Assembly (NCBI RefSeq): GCF_014647795.1
Contig: NZ_BMPW01000001.1
Span: forward strand, 744,001-808,000
Source: Actinoplanes campanulatus
Lineage (GTDB): Bacteria; Actinomycetota; Actinomycetes; Mycobacteriales; Micromonosporaceae
Length of the DNA stretch: 64,000 bases
Direction of reading: 5' to 3'
Made by a program: the position numbers and the translations under genes. Below are positions 8,567 to 17,500 of this stretch, in pieces. Each line of letters starts with the position of its first letter. Positions within the stretch are counted from its first letter, which is position 1. The notes beneath the pieces are model-generated. The model had not been told where the DNA came from. It saw nothing but the letters and a program-made list of their open reading frames with translations, and searched no databases.

Positions 8567-9070
8567 ATGGACTTCGATGGCTTCTACCGGGACACGTCCC
8601 GGCGGCTGTTGCGATACGCGTACGGGCTCACCGGCGATCCGGGCGAGGCTCAGGATCTGGTGCAGGAGGCGTACGCGCGGGCGTGGCAGCGCTGGCGCAA
8701 GGTGTCCGGGTACGACGACCCCGAGGCCTGGCTGCGGCTCGTGGTGAACCGGCTGTCCGCGGACCGGTGGCGCCGGCTCGGGGTCCGCCGCGCACGGGCC
8801 GCCGCCGAACCACCGCTGCCGCCGGTCAACCCGCCGTCGGAGGACGTGGTCCTGCTGGTCCGGGCGATGCGCGAACTACCGGACAAGCAGCGGCGTGCCC
8901 TGGCCCTGCACTACCTGCTGGACCGGTCGATCGCCGAGATCGCCGCCGAGTCGGGCGCCTCACAGAACACCGTCAAATCCTGGCTGTCCCGGGGCCGTGC
9001 CGCGCTGGCGGCCGCCCTGGACGACACCCGCGCCACCGTCACCACGGAAGGAGCCCGCCGTGCCCGCTGA
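8567..9070 (+). CDS. ECF sigma factor, SigE-like family
   Basis: This 167-residue protein is an extracytoplasmic-function sigma factor with region 2 (GDPGEAQDLVQEAYARAWQRW, about residues 23-43) and region 4 (LPDKQRRALALHYLLDRSIAEI followed by the helix-turn-helix ASQNTVKSWLSRGRAAL). Sigma regions 3 and 1.1 are absent, as expected for ECF factors. Its last 11 nt overlap the start of the membrane-bound beta-propeller gene, so the two are translationally coupled. That arrangement is typical of a sigma factor and its membrane regulator. It is encoded divergently from proS. Confidence 0.9.
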   Translation: MDFDGFYRDTSRRLLRYAYGLTGDPGEAQDLVQEAYARAWQRWRKVSGYDDPEAWLRLVVNRLSADRWRRLGVRRARAAAEPPLPPVNPPSEDVVLLVRAMRELPDKQRRALALHYLLDRSIAEIAAESGASQNTVKSWLSRGRAALAAALDDTRATVTTEGARRAR

Positions 9071-10538
9071 CCTGGACGACCTGTTCACCGCCCTGGGCCG
9101 GCAGGCCGACACGCTCCCCCTGACCGGCGCCGACGGGGCCCGGCAGCGCGGCCGGCAGCGCCGCGCCCGCAACCGCGCCGTGCTGGCCGGCATCGCGGTG
9201 CTGCTGGTGCTCACCGGCGCCGGCGTGGCCGTCACCCGCGACCGGCACGCCGAGCCGATCCTCCCGGCCACCACCCCGTCCCGGGTCCGCGGCCTGTCGC
9301 CGGTCGGCGAGCCGCTGCGGCTCGCCGAGGGCCGGATGTGGAACAACGCCCGGATCTCCGGGAACCGGGTGATCGGCTTCTCCACGGTCGGTGACGGCGG
9401 CCACGAGACCGTTGCCGTGGATTCCTCCACCGGCGCGACGCTGTGGCGGATCTCCAGCTCGGACACCTACTACCGCGGGGTGGCGGCCACCGCCGAGGCG
9501 GTGATGCTGCTCCGCGAGCTGAACCTGCCGAGCGACGGGCCGCAGGACCGGATCCTGTACTTCCACGACCCGGCCACCGGGGCGAAGCGCTGGGAGTTGC
9601 GGCACACCGACCACGACCGGCTCGTACTGCACGAGAAGGTCCTGGTCCGGCTGGTGCACACCACCGGGGTGACCGAGGCGTACGACCTGGTCACCGGGCG
9701 CAGGCTGTGGTCGGCGCCGGCCGGTGCCGACCGTCCGCTGCTGATGGACGGGATGGTGACCGAGGCGGACGCGCACCAATACGGCAGTGGCAACAACGGG
9801 CTGTTCGATCCGTCCACCGAGAAGGCATTCCCGTACACCGACGACCGCCTGGTCCAGGTCACCCGCAAGGGGAAGGTGGTGATCCGAAACATCCGCACCG
9901 GCCAGATCCAGTCGACCGTCCAGGGCCGGATCGGCGCCATGGACGTCTACTCGAACGGCGCGGACCCGACCGGCGTCGAATCGGTCACCGCCTACGAGGG
10001 GACCGTCTACCTCACCGAATACACCGAGCAGGGCCTACAGATCGGCACCCCGGATCGGATCCTGCACCGCTCCCAGGCCCCCTGGCGGTGGGAGGACTTC
10101 GTCCCGTGCGGGCGCCAGCGGCTCTGCGTCTTCGAGTCCCGCGAGGAGCGGGAGGCCCGCACCGTCATGATCGACGCCACCACCGGGACGGTGCTCCGGA
10201 CCACCGGGGCGGTGCCGGGCGACGGGATCGCCGCGCTGCGGACCAGCCGTCTCCTGATGAGCTTCGGCGGCGGGGGCGGCACGGCCCTCTACGACCCGAA
10301 CGGCCAGGCGATGTACTCCGACAACGGGTTCGGGGGCTTCATCGACGACGGCAACGTGCTCACCCTCACCCAGGACGCGGGCGATCGTCAGTACACCGCC
10401 CGCGGCGTCTCCACCATCGACTACAAGAAGAGCAGGCTGGGCGTGCTCCCGGAGGTCTCCGGGCGGTGCGACTGGGACGAGACGGTGCTGACCTGCCCGG
10501 CCGGGCGGGAGCTGCGGATCTGGCGCTTCACCCGCTGA
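9060..10538 (+). CDS. membrane-anchored PQQ-like beta-propeller protein, putative sigma partner
   Basis: The 492-residue product has a short cytoplasmic N-terminus (residues 1-38), one membrane helix at about 39-58 and a large extracellular part. The latter carries PQQ-type blade motifs of the form D-x-x-T-G-x-x-x-W: SSTGATLWRI, DPATGAKRWEL and DLVTGRRLWSA. I chose GTG 9060 because GGAAGGAG lies about 7 nt upstream and the start overlaps the sigma gene; the open frame further upstream reads across the sigma gene. Its position and topology suggest it controls the sigma factor, perhaps sensing a wall ligand. No anti-sigma zinc motif is visible, so this role is inference. Confidence 0.75.
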   Translation: MPADLDDLFTALGRQADTLPLTGADGARQRGRQRRARNRAVLAGIAVLLVLTGAGVAVTRDRHAEPILPATTPSRVRGLSPVGEPLRLAEGRMWNNARISGNRVIGFSTVGDGGHETVAVDSSTGATLWRISSSDTYYRGVAATAEAVMLLRELNLPSDGPQDRILYFHDPATGAKRWELRHTDHDRLVLHEKVLVRLVHTTGVTEAYDLVTGRRLWSAPAGADRPLLMDGMVTEADAHQYGSGNNGLFDPSTEKAFPYTDDRLVQVTRKGKVVIRNIRTGQIQSTVQGRIGAMDVYSNGADPTGVESVTAYEGTVYLTEYTEQGLQIGTPDRILHRSQAPWRWEDFVPCGRQRLCVFESREEREARTVMIDATTGTVLRTTGAVPGDGIAALRTSRLLMSFGGGGGTALYDPNGQAMYSDNGFGGFIDDGNVLTLTQDAGDRQYTARGVSTIDYKKSRLGVLPEVSGRCDWDETVLTCPAGRELRIWRFTR

Positions 10539-11615
10539 TCACCTGATGACGGCCCCGCGCAGCACGATCCGGCGCGGGGCCCGCACCACGCGCAGGTCGG
10601 CGCGCGGGTCGGCGTCGTAGACCACCAGGTCGGCGAGACCGCCCTCGACCAGGCCGGGAAAGCCCAGCCACTCGCGTGCCCGCCAGGAGGCGGCGGCCAG
10701 CACGTCGACCGCCGGGATGCCGGCCTCGTGCAGGTAGAGCATCTCCTCGGCGGCCAGCCCGTGCCGGATGCCGCCGCCCGCGTCGGTGCCCACGTAGATC
10801 GGGACGCCGGCCTCGTGCGCGGCCAGCACCACCGACGGGAACCGGTCGCGCAGCGCGATCATGTGGTCGGCGTAACCGTCGAACTTGCCGCGCGCGTTGT
10901 CGGCGATGCTCCCGAAGGTCCGGATGTTGATCATCGTGGGCACCAGCGCGGTCCCCCGCCGGGCCATCTCGTCGATCAGGTCCAGCGTGAGCCCGGTGCC
11001 GTGCTCCACCGAGTCGACCCCGGCCCTGACCATGGTCTCCACCCCCTCCTCGGAGAAGGTGTGGACGGCGGCGCGGGCGCCCGCGGCGTGCGCGGCCTCG
11101 ACGGCGGCGGTCATGGTCGCGGCGTCCCAGCTCGGGGCGAGATCTCCCACCGAGCGGTCGATCCAGTCGCCGACCAGCTTCACCCAGCCGGTGCCGGCCT
11201 TCGCCTGCTCGGCGACGGCGGCGGCGACCTGCTCACCGGCCACCTCGACGCCGATGTCGCGCAGATAGCGGCGGGGCGCGGCCACGTGCCGCCCGGCGCG
11301 GGCGAGGCGGGGCACGCCCGGTTCGTCGTCCAATTCGGGGTACGGGTACGGCGAGCCCGCGTCCCGGATCGCCAGCACTCCCGCGTCACGATCCTGATGG
11401 GCCAGCTCCCGGGCCTGGCCGACGCTCTCGATCGGCTTGGCCCCGTAGGCGATCCCGAGATGGCAGTGCGCGTCGACGAGCCCCGGCACGACGAACCCGC
11501 CGTCGCTGATCGTCTCGGCATCGGCCACCGGCTCGAAGGTGACCCTGTCGCCGACCAGCCACAGATCCCGGACCTCACCGTCCGGCAGAACCGTCCCACG
11601 CACATGAAACGCCAT
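10539..11615 (-). CDS. amidohydrolase family protein
   Basis: This is a 358-residue metal-dependent hydrolase of the amidohydrolase superfamily (imidazolonepropionase/prolidase-like cyclic amidohydrolases). The first metal motif is H50-C-H52 in GLVDAHCHLG. A Lys in GWVKLVGDW is the likely bridging residue, later His residues occur in AVHTFSE and SVEHGTGL, and the catalytic Asp is in VGTDAGGG. The C-terminal composite barrel ends in GLADLVVYDADPRADL. The substrate is unknown. The 3' end abuts the convergent beta-propeller gene. The ATG lies 17 nt from the stop of the Uma2-type gene. Confidence 0.88.
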   Translation of the reverse strand: MAFHVRGTVLPDGEVRDLWLVGDRVTFEPVADAETISDGGFVVPGLVDAHCHLGIAYGAKPIESVGQARELAHQDRDAGVLAIRDAGSPYPYPELDDEPGVPRLARAGRHVAAPRRYLRDIGVEVAGEQVAAAVAEQAKAGTGWVKLVGDWIDRSVGDLAPSWDAATMTAAVEAAHAAGARAAVHTFSEEGVETMVRAGVDSVEHGTGLTLDLIDEMARRGTALVPTMINIRTFGSIADNARGKFDGYADHMIALRDRFPSVVLAAHEAGVPIYVGTDAGGGIRHGLAAEEMLYLHEAGIPAVDVLAAASWRAREWLGFPGLVEGGLADLVVYDADPRADLRVVRAPRRIVLRGAVIR

Positions 11616-11632
11616 GGGTAAGTCCTACCGGA

Positions 11633-12250
11633 TCAAGCATCGTCCTGTGCAGCGAGGTATCTATCACGCAGCGCCGTGAACGCCGCGAGATTGATCTTGA
11701 CCGGGAAAGGCTTCTCGGTCTCGAAGACCTCGCTGGTGCTGGTGACGATCTCGTAGTCGCCTCTGTCGCTGATCCGAGACTCGGTCAGCACCACGCCGTG
11801 ATCGAAGGTGACCGGGTCGACGACCAGGTAGGTGCCGATGCCGGCCATGGCGTAGACACGCGCCTTGGCATGCATGTCACGCCAGTGCGAACTGGGCGAA
11901 ATGATCTCGACAGCGAGGATCGCCCGGTCGATGGGTGCGGGAGTCCTCAGGATGACACTGTCGTGCACCACCACGACATCCGGCCGAGGCTCATTGCGGC
12001 GATCGACCTCCATCGAGTAGTCGGTCACGACGCTGTAGCCCTCAGGACAACCCTGCTCCAGAGCGGTTGCGATCTTGTTTCCAAGGATCTGATGCAGGCC
12101 GGTGGGGGACGGCAAGATCAGCCTTCCGTCGATCAACTCATAGTTGAGATCCGGCGGAAGGCTGGCCAGGTCGTCGACGGTCCAGTCCTGCTTGTCAGGT
12201 AACTGAAGGGCAGCGGTCACGAGCTCCTCCTCACGTGGATCGCCGCCCAT
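11633..12250 (-). CDS. Uma2-family (DUF820) restriction-endonuclease-like protein
   Basis: The 205-residue protein has the Uma2/DUF820 layout: YELIDGRLILPSPTGLHQ near the N-terminus, then EPRPDVVVVHDS and LAVEIISPSSHWRDMHAKARVYAMAGIGTYLVVD. The PD-(D/E)xK-like residues are the Asp in RPDVVV and the Glu-x-Ile in AVEIIS, followed by Lys in HAKARVYA. The biological role of the family is unclear. The ATG at 12250 has AAGGAG 8 nt upstream; GTG 12220, preceded by AGGAGGAG, is an equally plausible start that gives 195 residues. It lies downstream of ffh on the same strand after a 50-nt gap. Confidence 0.82.
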   Translation of the reverse strand: MGGDPREEELVTAALQLPDKQDWTVDDLASLPPDLNYELIDGRLILPSPTGLHQILGNKIATALEQGCPEGYSVVTDYSMEVDRRNEPRPDVVVVHDSVILRTPAPIDRAILAVEIISPSSHWRDMHAKARVYAMAGIGTYLVVDPVTFDHGVVLTESRISDRGDYEIVTSTSEVFETEKPFPVKINLAAFTALRDRYLAAQDDA

Positions 12251-12300
12251 GCTACTTGCTCCTTGACATCTAGCGCAATACAGCCTGACGGGTGACTAGA

Positions 12301-13860
12301 TCAGCGATTGTCATCCTTCGGGGGCTTGCTCAGCTTGTTGAAGTCGAGCTTCGGCAGCTTGAAGCCCGGCGGCATCCCCTGCCCACCACCGAGCGCGCCC
12401 GGGTCGAGGCCCGGCGGCAGCTGCGGCATCCCACCCGGGAATCCGGCAGGCATGCCGCCCGGCCGCCCACCGACGCGGGGCCGGTTGCCGCCCTTGGTGC
12501 CCTTGCGCTTGTTCTTCGAGCTCTTCGTGGCGCTGCGCCGGGCGCCGGGCAGGCCCATCATCCCGGTCATCTGCTTCATCATCTTCTGCGCCTCGGTGAA
12601 GCGGTTCAGAAGCTGGTTGACGTCCATCACGGTGACGCCGGAGCCGTTCGCGATACGCAGCCGGCGGGAACCGTTGATGATCTTCGGGTTGCTGCGCTCG
12701 CCGGGCGTCATCGAGCGGATGATCGCGGTGACCCGGTCGAAGTGGCTGTCGTCGAGCTCGTCGAGCTGGCCCTTGAGCTGGCCCATCCCGGGCATCATGC
12801 CGAGGATGTTGGCGATCGGGCCCATCTTGCGGACCGCGATCAGCTGGTCCAGGAAGTCCTCCAGCGTGAACTGCTCGCCACCGAGCAGCTTGCTGGCCAT
12901 CTTCTCCTTCTGATCCTCGTCGAAGGCCTGCTCGGCCTGCTCGATGAGGGTCAGCAGGTCGCCCATGTCGAGGATCCGCCCGGCCATCCGGTCGGGGTGG
13001 AAGACGTCGAAGTCCTCCAGCTTCTCACCGGTGGAGGCGAACAGGATGGGCTGGCCGGTGACGTGCCGGACGGAGAGCGCGGCGCCACCGCGGGCGTCAC
13101 CGTCGAGCTTGGAGAGGACCACACCGGTGATGCCGACGCCGTCGCGGAACGCCTCGGCGGTGCGCACGGCGTCCTGGCCGACCATCGCGTCGATGACGAA
13201 GATGACCTCGTCCGGGTCGACCGCGGCGCGGATGTCGGCGGCCTGCTGCATCATCTCGGCGTCGATGCCGAGGCGGCCGGCGGTGTCGACGATGACGATG
13301 TCCTTGGCGGTCCGCTTGGCGTGCTCGATCGAGTCACGTGCGACCTGCACCGGGTCGCCGACGCCGTTGCCCGGCTGCGGGGCGTAGACGTCCACCCCGG
13401 CCCGCTGGGCGAGCACCTGGAGCTGGTTGACCGCGTTGGGGCGCTGGAGGTCACAGGCGACCAGCAGCGGCTGGTGGCCCTGGCCCTTCAGCCAGCGGGA
13501 CAGCTTGCCCGCCAGCGTGGTCTTACCGGAGCCCTGGAGACCGGCCAGCATGATCACGGTCGGCGGCTGCTTGGCGAACTGCAGCCGCCGGCTCTCGCCG
13601 CCGAGGATCTGGATGAGCTCCTCGTTGACGATCTTGATGATCTGCTGTGCCGGGTTGAGGGCCTGGGAGACCTCGGCGCCGCGCGCCCGCTCCTTCAGGT
13701 TGGCGATGAACGCCTTGACCACCGGGAGCGCGACATCCGCCTCCAGCAGCGCGAGACGGATCTCGCGGGCGGTGGCATCGATGTCGGCATCGGTGAGCCG
13801 GCCCTTGCCGCGGAGCTTGCCGAAGATCCCGGAGAGGCGGTCACTCAAGGTGTCAAACAC
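12301..13860 (-). CDS. ffh: signal recognition particle protein Ffh
   Basis: Ffh is the SRP GTPase that binds signal sequences and 4.5S RNA and docks with FtsY. The 519-residue product has an N domain (residues 1-95), the G domain with G1 GLQGSGKTT at about 107-115, G3 DTAGRLG and G4 SKLDGDARGG. The methionine-rich M domain contains GMMPGMGQ, MTPGERSNPKIINGSRRLRIA (RNA-binding helix-turn-helix) and MMKQMTGMM. The C-terminal tail is unusually rich in Gly, Pro and Met. FtsY, its partner, is encoded at 36859-38052. Confidence 0.97.
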   Translation of the reverse strand: MFDTLSDRLSGIFGKLRGKGRLTDADIDATAREIRLALLEADVALPVVKAFIANLKERARGAEVSQALNPAQQIIKIVNEELIQILGGESRRLQFAKQPPTVIMLAGLQGSGKTTLAGKLSRWLKGQGHQPLLVACDLQRPNAVNQLQVLAQRAGVDVYAPQPGNGVGDPVQVARDSIEHAKRTAKDIVIVDTAGRLGIDAEMMQQAADIRAAVDPDEVIFVIDAMVGQDAVRTAEAFRDGVGITGVVLSKLDGDARGGAALSVRHVTGQPILFASTGEKLEDFDVFHPDRMAGRILDMGDLLTLIEQAEQAFDEDQKEKMASKLLGGEQFTLEDFLDQLIAVRKMGPIANILGMMPGMGQLKGQLDELDDSHFDRVTAIIRSMTPGERSNPKIINGSRRLRIANGSGVTVMDVNQLLNRFTEAQKMMKQMTGMMGLPGARRSATKSSKNKRKGTKGGNRPRVGGRPGGMPAGFPGGMPQLPPGLDPGALGGGQGMPPGFKLPKLDFNKLSKPPKDDNR

Positions 13861-13922
13861 GATGCGACTTCCCGTTGGTCGTAACTGCTGGAGACCGCAA
13901 GCCTAGCCGGACCCTCGCGAGG

Positions 13923-14153
13923 TCACCGGTTCCGCATCCGGTACGTCCGCGCGGCCGCCTCGATTCGCCGCTGCGTCCGGGTGCCGGGGGCCAGGCCCTT
14001 CTTCACCTTCGCGTAGAGGAGAGCGCCGCCGCCGAGCACGAGAGCGCCCACGATCAGGTAGAAGAGCACCGGGCCGAGGATCGCGCTGGCCACCCAGCCC
14101 ACCACGACCACTCCGGCGATCAGTGCCACCAGATATCCGATTGCCTTGCCCAT
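13923..14153 (-). CDS. small membrane protein
   Basis: A 76-residue protein starting at ATG 14153 with GGGAGG 6 nt upstream. Two membrane helices are predicted by eye at about residues 4-22 and 25-47, followed by a basic cytoplasmic tail (AKVKKGLAPGTRTQRRIEAAARTYRMRNR). I do not recognise a family. It lies directly upstream of ffh on the same strand with a 62-nt gap and may share its transcript. A longer frame to 14336 lacks a ribosome binding site and reads through non-conserved sequence. Confidence 0.65.
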   Translation of the reverse strand: MGKAIGYLVALIAGVVVVGWVASAILGPVLFYLIVGALVLGGGALLYAKVKKGLAPGTRTQRRIEAAARTYRMRNR

Positions 14154-14272
14154 CGCGGCCTCCCGCCGTCGTCGCGTCGTCGCCGCTTTCCACCATGGCC
14201 TGTCCGCGCAACCGCCCGCATCGGCCGAGACCCCGATCCGTTCCCCTAAGGGTGGGGCTTCCGCGTTTCCCC

Positions 14273-14300
14273 TTGATACCAGGACGAACCGGTGTATACC
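14273..14300 (+). promoter_or_regulatory. candidate promoter of the glycan cluster
   Basis: TTGATA (14273-14278) and TATACC (14295-14300) are separated by 16 nt in the 238-nt divergent gap between the small membrane protein and the Stealth gene. They match five and four positions of the vegetative -35 and -10 boxes and sit in a locally AT-rich patch. Transcription would start near 14307, leaving a leader of about 85 nt. Confidence 0.4.
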
Positions 14301-14391
14301 CCAGATAACAGGTGCAACTCCTGATATAGACCGCAACTTCCGTCTCGGCCCTGGCGTTATCTCGTCGAACGTGCGGCGAAAGGACTAAGGC

Positions 14392-16143
14392 GTGGCCCTG
14401 CGACAGATCCTGCGGCTGACCCCCTGGTCGGTTCGACGGCGGATCTTCGAGACGGTCGAGACACGTGTCCTGCCCCGCGTCGCCCCCGAACGGCGCCTCC
14501 GGATCGCCCGGACCCTGATGCCGCTGGGACCCGGCCGGCGCCCCGCCGACGTCACCGCGCTGCGGGTCCGTACCCCGGCCGGCTGGCTGACCGCCCGCGT
14601 CGACCCGGCCGCCGCACCGGCCGACGTCCGCCGCCGCAACCTGGACCGGGTCGTCCAGGCGCTGGACCGGGCCGGGATCGACTGGTTCCGGGTGCCGGTC
14701 CGGGCCGCGGTCCGGACCTCGGTGGCGGTCCGCCGCACCGACCGGGACCGGACCCTGCGCCTGCTCGCCGAGCTCGTCACCGGGGATCACGGCACCCTGC
14801 GGACGGTCTTCCCGGCCGGCCGGCGCGGACGGCGTGAGGCCGAGGTGGTGTCGGTGTCCTGGCCGGTCACCGACCCCGGCGGCAGTCTGGTGCTCGGCCC
14901 CGAACTGGGCTGCGAGGTCGAGTTCTGGCGGGTGACGAAGGACCGGCTGATCTCGCCGCGGCGCAATCCGGTGGCCGACGACATCCCGGCGGACGAGCCG
15001 GAGACGACCGCCGCCGAACCGGTCTTCGGGTCGTTCGCGGCGCGGGACGACACCACGGAGTACCGGACCCGGCGGGTGTTCACCACGGTCGACCCGGACC
15101 GCATCGACTTCCCGATCGACGTGGTCTACACCTGGGTGGACGGCGGCGACCCGGAGTGGCAGCAGCGCAAGGCCCGGGCCCTGGAGCGGAACCCGTGGAT
15201 CGGCGACGTCAGCGCGCAGGCCGCCAACGACTCCCGGTACGTCAGCCGCGACGAGCTGCGCTACTCCCTGCGCGCCCTGCACTGCTTCGCCCCCTGGGTA
15301 CGCCGGGTCTTCCTGGTCACCGACGATCAGACGCCGTCCTGGCTGGACCGGGCGCACCCGCGGCTCACCCTGGTGAGCCACCGGGAGATCTTCGGCGACA
15401 CCGGGACCCTGCCGACCTTCAACTCGCAGGCCATCGAGTCGCGGCTGCACCGGATCCCGGAGCTGGCCGAGCACTTCCTCTACCTCAACGACGACGTGAT
15501 CCTGGGCCGTCCGGTCGGCCCGGAACTGTTCTTCACCCCGGGCGGGCTGGCCAAGTTCTTCGCGTCGGCGGCCCGGGTGGACACCGCGCCGCGCGGTCCC
15601 GCCGACCGGCCCGCCGACTCGGCCGCCAAGAACAACCGGCGGCTCATCCAGGAGACCTTCGGCCGGATGCTGACCCGCAAGATGATGCACACCCCGCACC
15701 CGTCGCGGCGCAGCGTCATCGAGGAGATCGAGGACCGGTTCGCCGAGCATGTACGGGCCACGGCCGGGCACCAGTTCCGGCATCCGGACGACATCTCGCT
15801 GCTCTCCTCGCTCCAGCAGTACTACGCGTACCTGACCGGCCGGGCCGCGCCGGGCCGGATCCGCTACCTCTACACCGATCTGGCCCAGCCGGCCACGCCG
15901 CTGCGGCTCGCCCGGCTGCTGCGCTCCCGGGACGTCGACGCGTTCTGCCTCAACGACGTGGACGTGCACAGCGCCGCGGTCGCCGACCAGGAGGCGCTGG
16001 TCGCCGAGTTCCTTCCCGCCTACCTGCCGTTCGTCTCGCCGTTCGAAACGCAGCACCGGGTCCTCCGGGCGATCGCGGCGCCGCGGCGGCCGAACACCGA
16101 CCGGCCGGTCCCGCCCGATGTGGCGCTGCCGCCCGTCGCCTGA
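14392..16143 (+). CDS. Stealth-family capsule phosphotransferase
   Basis: Stealth proteins transfer sugar-1-phosphate (hexose or GlcNAc phosphate) from UDP-sugars to build phosphodiester-linked surface glycans; human GlcNAc-1-phosphotransferase is related. All four conserved regions are present in 583 residues. CR1 is FPIDVVYTWVDGGDPEW (about residue 240). CR2 is RDELRYSLRALHCFAPWVRR through HFLYLNDDVILG. CR3 is MHTPHPSRRSV through FRHPDDISLLSSLQQYYAY. CR4 is FCLNDVD. The first 230 residues are an Arg-rich variable N-terminus. Translation starts at GTG with AAGGA nearby. It is the first gene of the glycan cluster, followed after 23 nt by a nucleotide-sugar dehydrogenase gene. Confidence 0.9.
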   Translation: MALRQILRLTPWSVRRRIFETVETRVLPRVAPERRLRIARTLMPLGPGRRPADVTALRVRTPAGWLTARVDPAAAPADVRRRNLDRVVQALDRAGIDWFRVPVRAAVRTSVAVRRTDRDRTLRLLAELVTGDHGTLRTVFPAGRRGRREAEVVSVSWPVTDPGGSLVLGPELGCEVEFWRVTKDRLISPRRNPVADDIPADEPETTAAEPVFGSFAARDDTTEYRTRRVFTTVDPDRIDFPIDVVYTWVDGGDPEWQQRKARALERNPWIGDVSAQAANDSRYVSRDELRYSLRALHCFAPWVRRVFLVTDDQTPSWLDRAHPRLTLVSHREIFGDTGTLPTFNSQAIESRLHRIPELAEHFLYLNDDVILGRPVGPELFFTPGGLAKFFASAARVDTAPRGPADRPADSAAKNNRRLIQETFGRMLTRKMMHTPHPSRRSVIEEIEDRFAEHVRATAGHQFRHPDDISLLSSLQQYYAYLTGRAAPGRIRYLYTDLAQPATPLRLARLLRSRDVDAFCLNDVDVHSAAVADQEALVAEFLPAYLPFVSPFETQHRVLRAIAAPRRPNTDRPVPPDVALPPVA

Positions 16144-16166
16144 CCAAACGTTTGAAGGAGACATCC

Positions 16167-17436
16167 TTGAGTTACGACGTCGTCATCCTCGGACTCGGGT
16201 ACGTCGGGCTGCCGCTGGCGCAGCAGGCGATCCGGGCCGGCATGTCGGTGCTCGGCTTCGACGTCGACGTCGACGAGAGCGTCGTCCTGAGCCTGGCCGA
16301 GGGCCGCTCCCACGTGGACGACCTGAGCGGCACGGACGTGGAGAAGATGCTGGCCGGCGGCTTCCAGCCGACCACCGACGAGACCCTGATCGGACAGGCC
16401 CGGACCGCGGTGATCTGCGTGCCCACGCCGCTCGCCGAAGGCGACGGGCCGGACCTGCGGGCGGTCCTCGGTGCCACCTCGGCGATCGGCCGCAACCTGC
16501 GGCCCGGCATGCTCGTGGTGCTCGAGTCCACCACCTATCCCGGGACCACCGACGACGAGGTGCGCCCCCGGCTGGAGCAACTGTCCGGGCTGACCGCGGG
16601 CATCGACTTCCACCTGGCGTTCTCGCCGGAGCGGATCGACCCGGGCAACGCGGTCTACGGGGCTCACAACACGCCGAAGGTGGTCGGCGGGTACACGCCG
16701 AAGTGCACCGACCGGGCCGAGGCGTTCTACGGCCGGTTCGTGGAGACCGTGGTACGGACCCGGTCGACCCGGGAGGCGGAGACCGCCAAGCTGCTGGAGA
16801 ACACCTACCGGCACGTCAACATCGCGCTGGTCAACGAGATGGCGCGGTTCTGCCACGAGCTGGACATCGACCTGTGGGACGTGATCCGCGCGGCGGCCAC
16901 GAAGCCGTTCGGGTTCCAGGCGTTCTATCCGGGGCCGGGCGTGGGCGGGCACTGCATCCCGATCGACCCGAACTACCTCTCGCACAACGTGCGCAGCAAG
17001 CTCGGCTACCCGTTCCGGTTCGTGGAGCTGGCCCAGGAGATCAACACGACCATGCCGGCCTATGTGGCCCGGCGCGCCCAGAACCTGCTCAACGCCGACG
17101 GCCAGGCGGTCCGCGGGGCGACCGTGCTGCTGCTCGGCATCACCTACAAGGCCGACATCGCCGATCAGCGGGAGTCGCCGGCCGCCCCGCTGGCCCGCCA
17201 GCTGGCCGCGCTCGGCGCGACGGTCGCCTACCACGATCCGCACGTGACGACCTGGGACCTGGACGGGGTTCCGGTCTCCCGCACCGACGACCTGACCGGC
17301 GCGACCGCCGCGGCCGACCTGGTGATCCTGGTCCAGAACCACCGCGAATACGACCCGGACGAACTGGCCCGCACCGCAAAAACGCTTCTTCGACACCCGA
17401 GGCGTGACCACGACCCGCGAGGCCCATCGGTTGTAA
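16167..17436 (+). CDS. UDP-N-acetylhexosamine 6-dehydrogenase (WbpA/WecC-like), frameshift near the 3' end
   Basis: This NAD-dependent dehydrogenase oxidises C6 of a UDP-sugar to a uronic acid for surface glycan. Motifs: Rossmann ILGLGYVGLPLA near the N-terminus, LESTTYPGTTDD, EAETAKLLENTYRHVNIALVNE, the active-site cysteine in PGVGGHCIPIDPNYL, and GITYKADIADQRESPA. It starts at TTG 16167 with GAAGGAG 6 nt upstream. At 17378-17382 there is an A5 tract. Removing one A continues the protein as RFFDTRGVTTTREAHRL and stops at 17436, giving 422 residues, the family length. As written, the frame instead runs on to 17819 with about 140 unrelated residues and into the gtrA-like gene. The coordinates given assume the corrected frame. 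Confidence 0.85.
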
Positions 17437-17500
17437 TCCGGCCCTTCCGATCCGGCGCCGGGCCGCTCCCTCTGCTCCGGCGCCGGGCCGTCCGTTTTTC

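Noticed and set aside
12292-13884. 530-codon plus-strand frame opposite ffh
   Set aside because: Low-complexity Leu/Gly/Asp/His translation of the opposite strand of ffh.
14154-14336. N-terminal extension of the small membrane protein to 14336
   Set aside because: It would cross the divergent promoter region, and a clear GGGAGG precedes ATG 14153.
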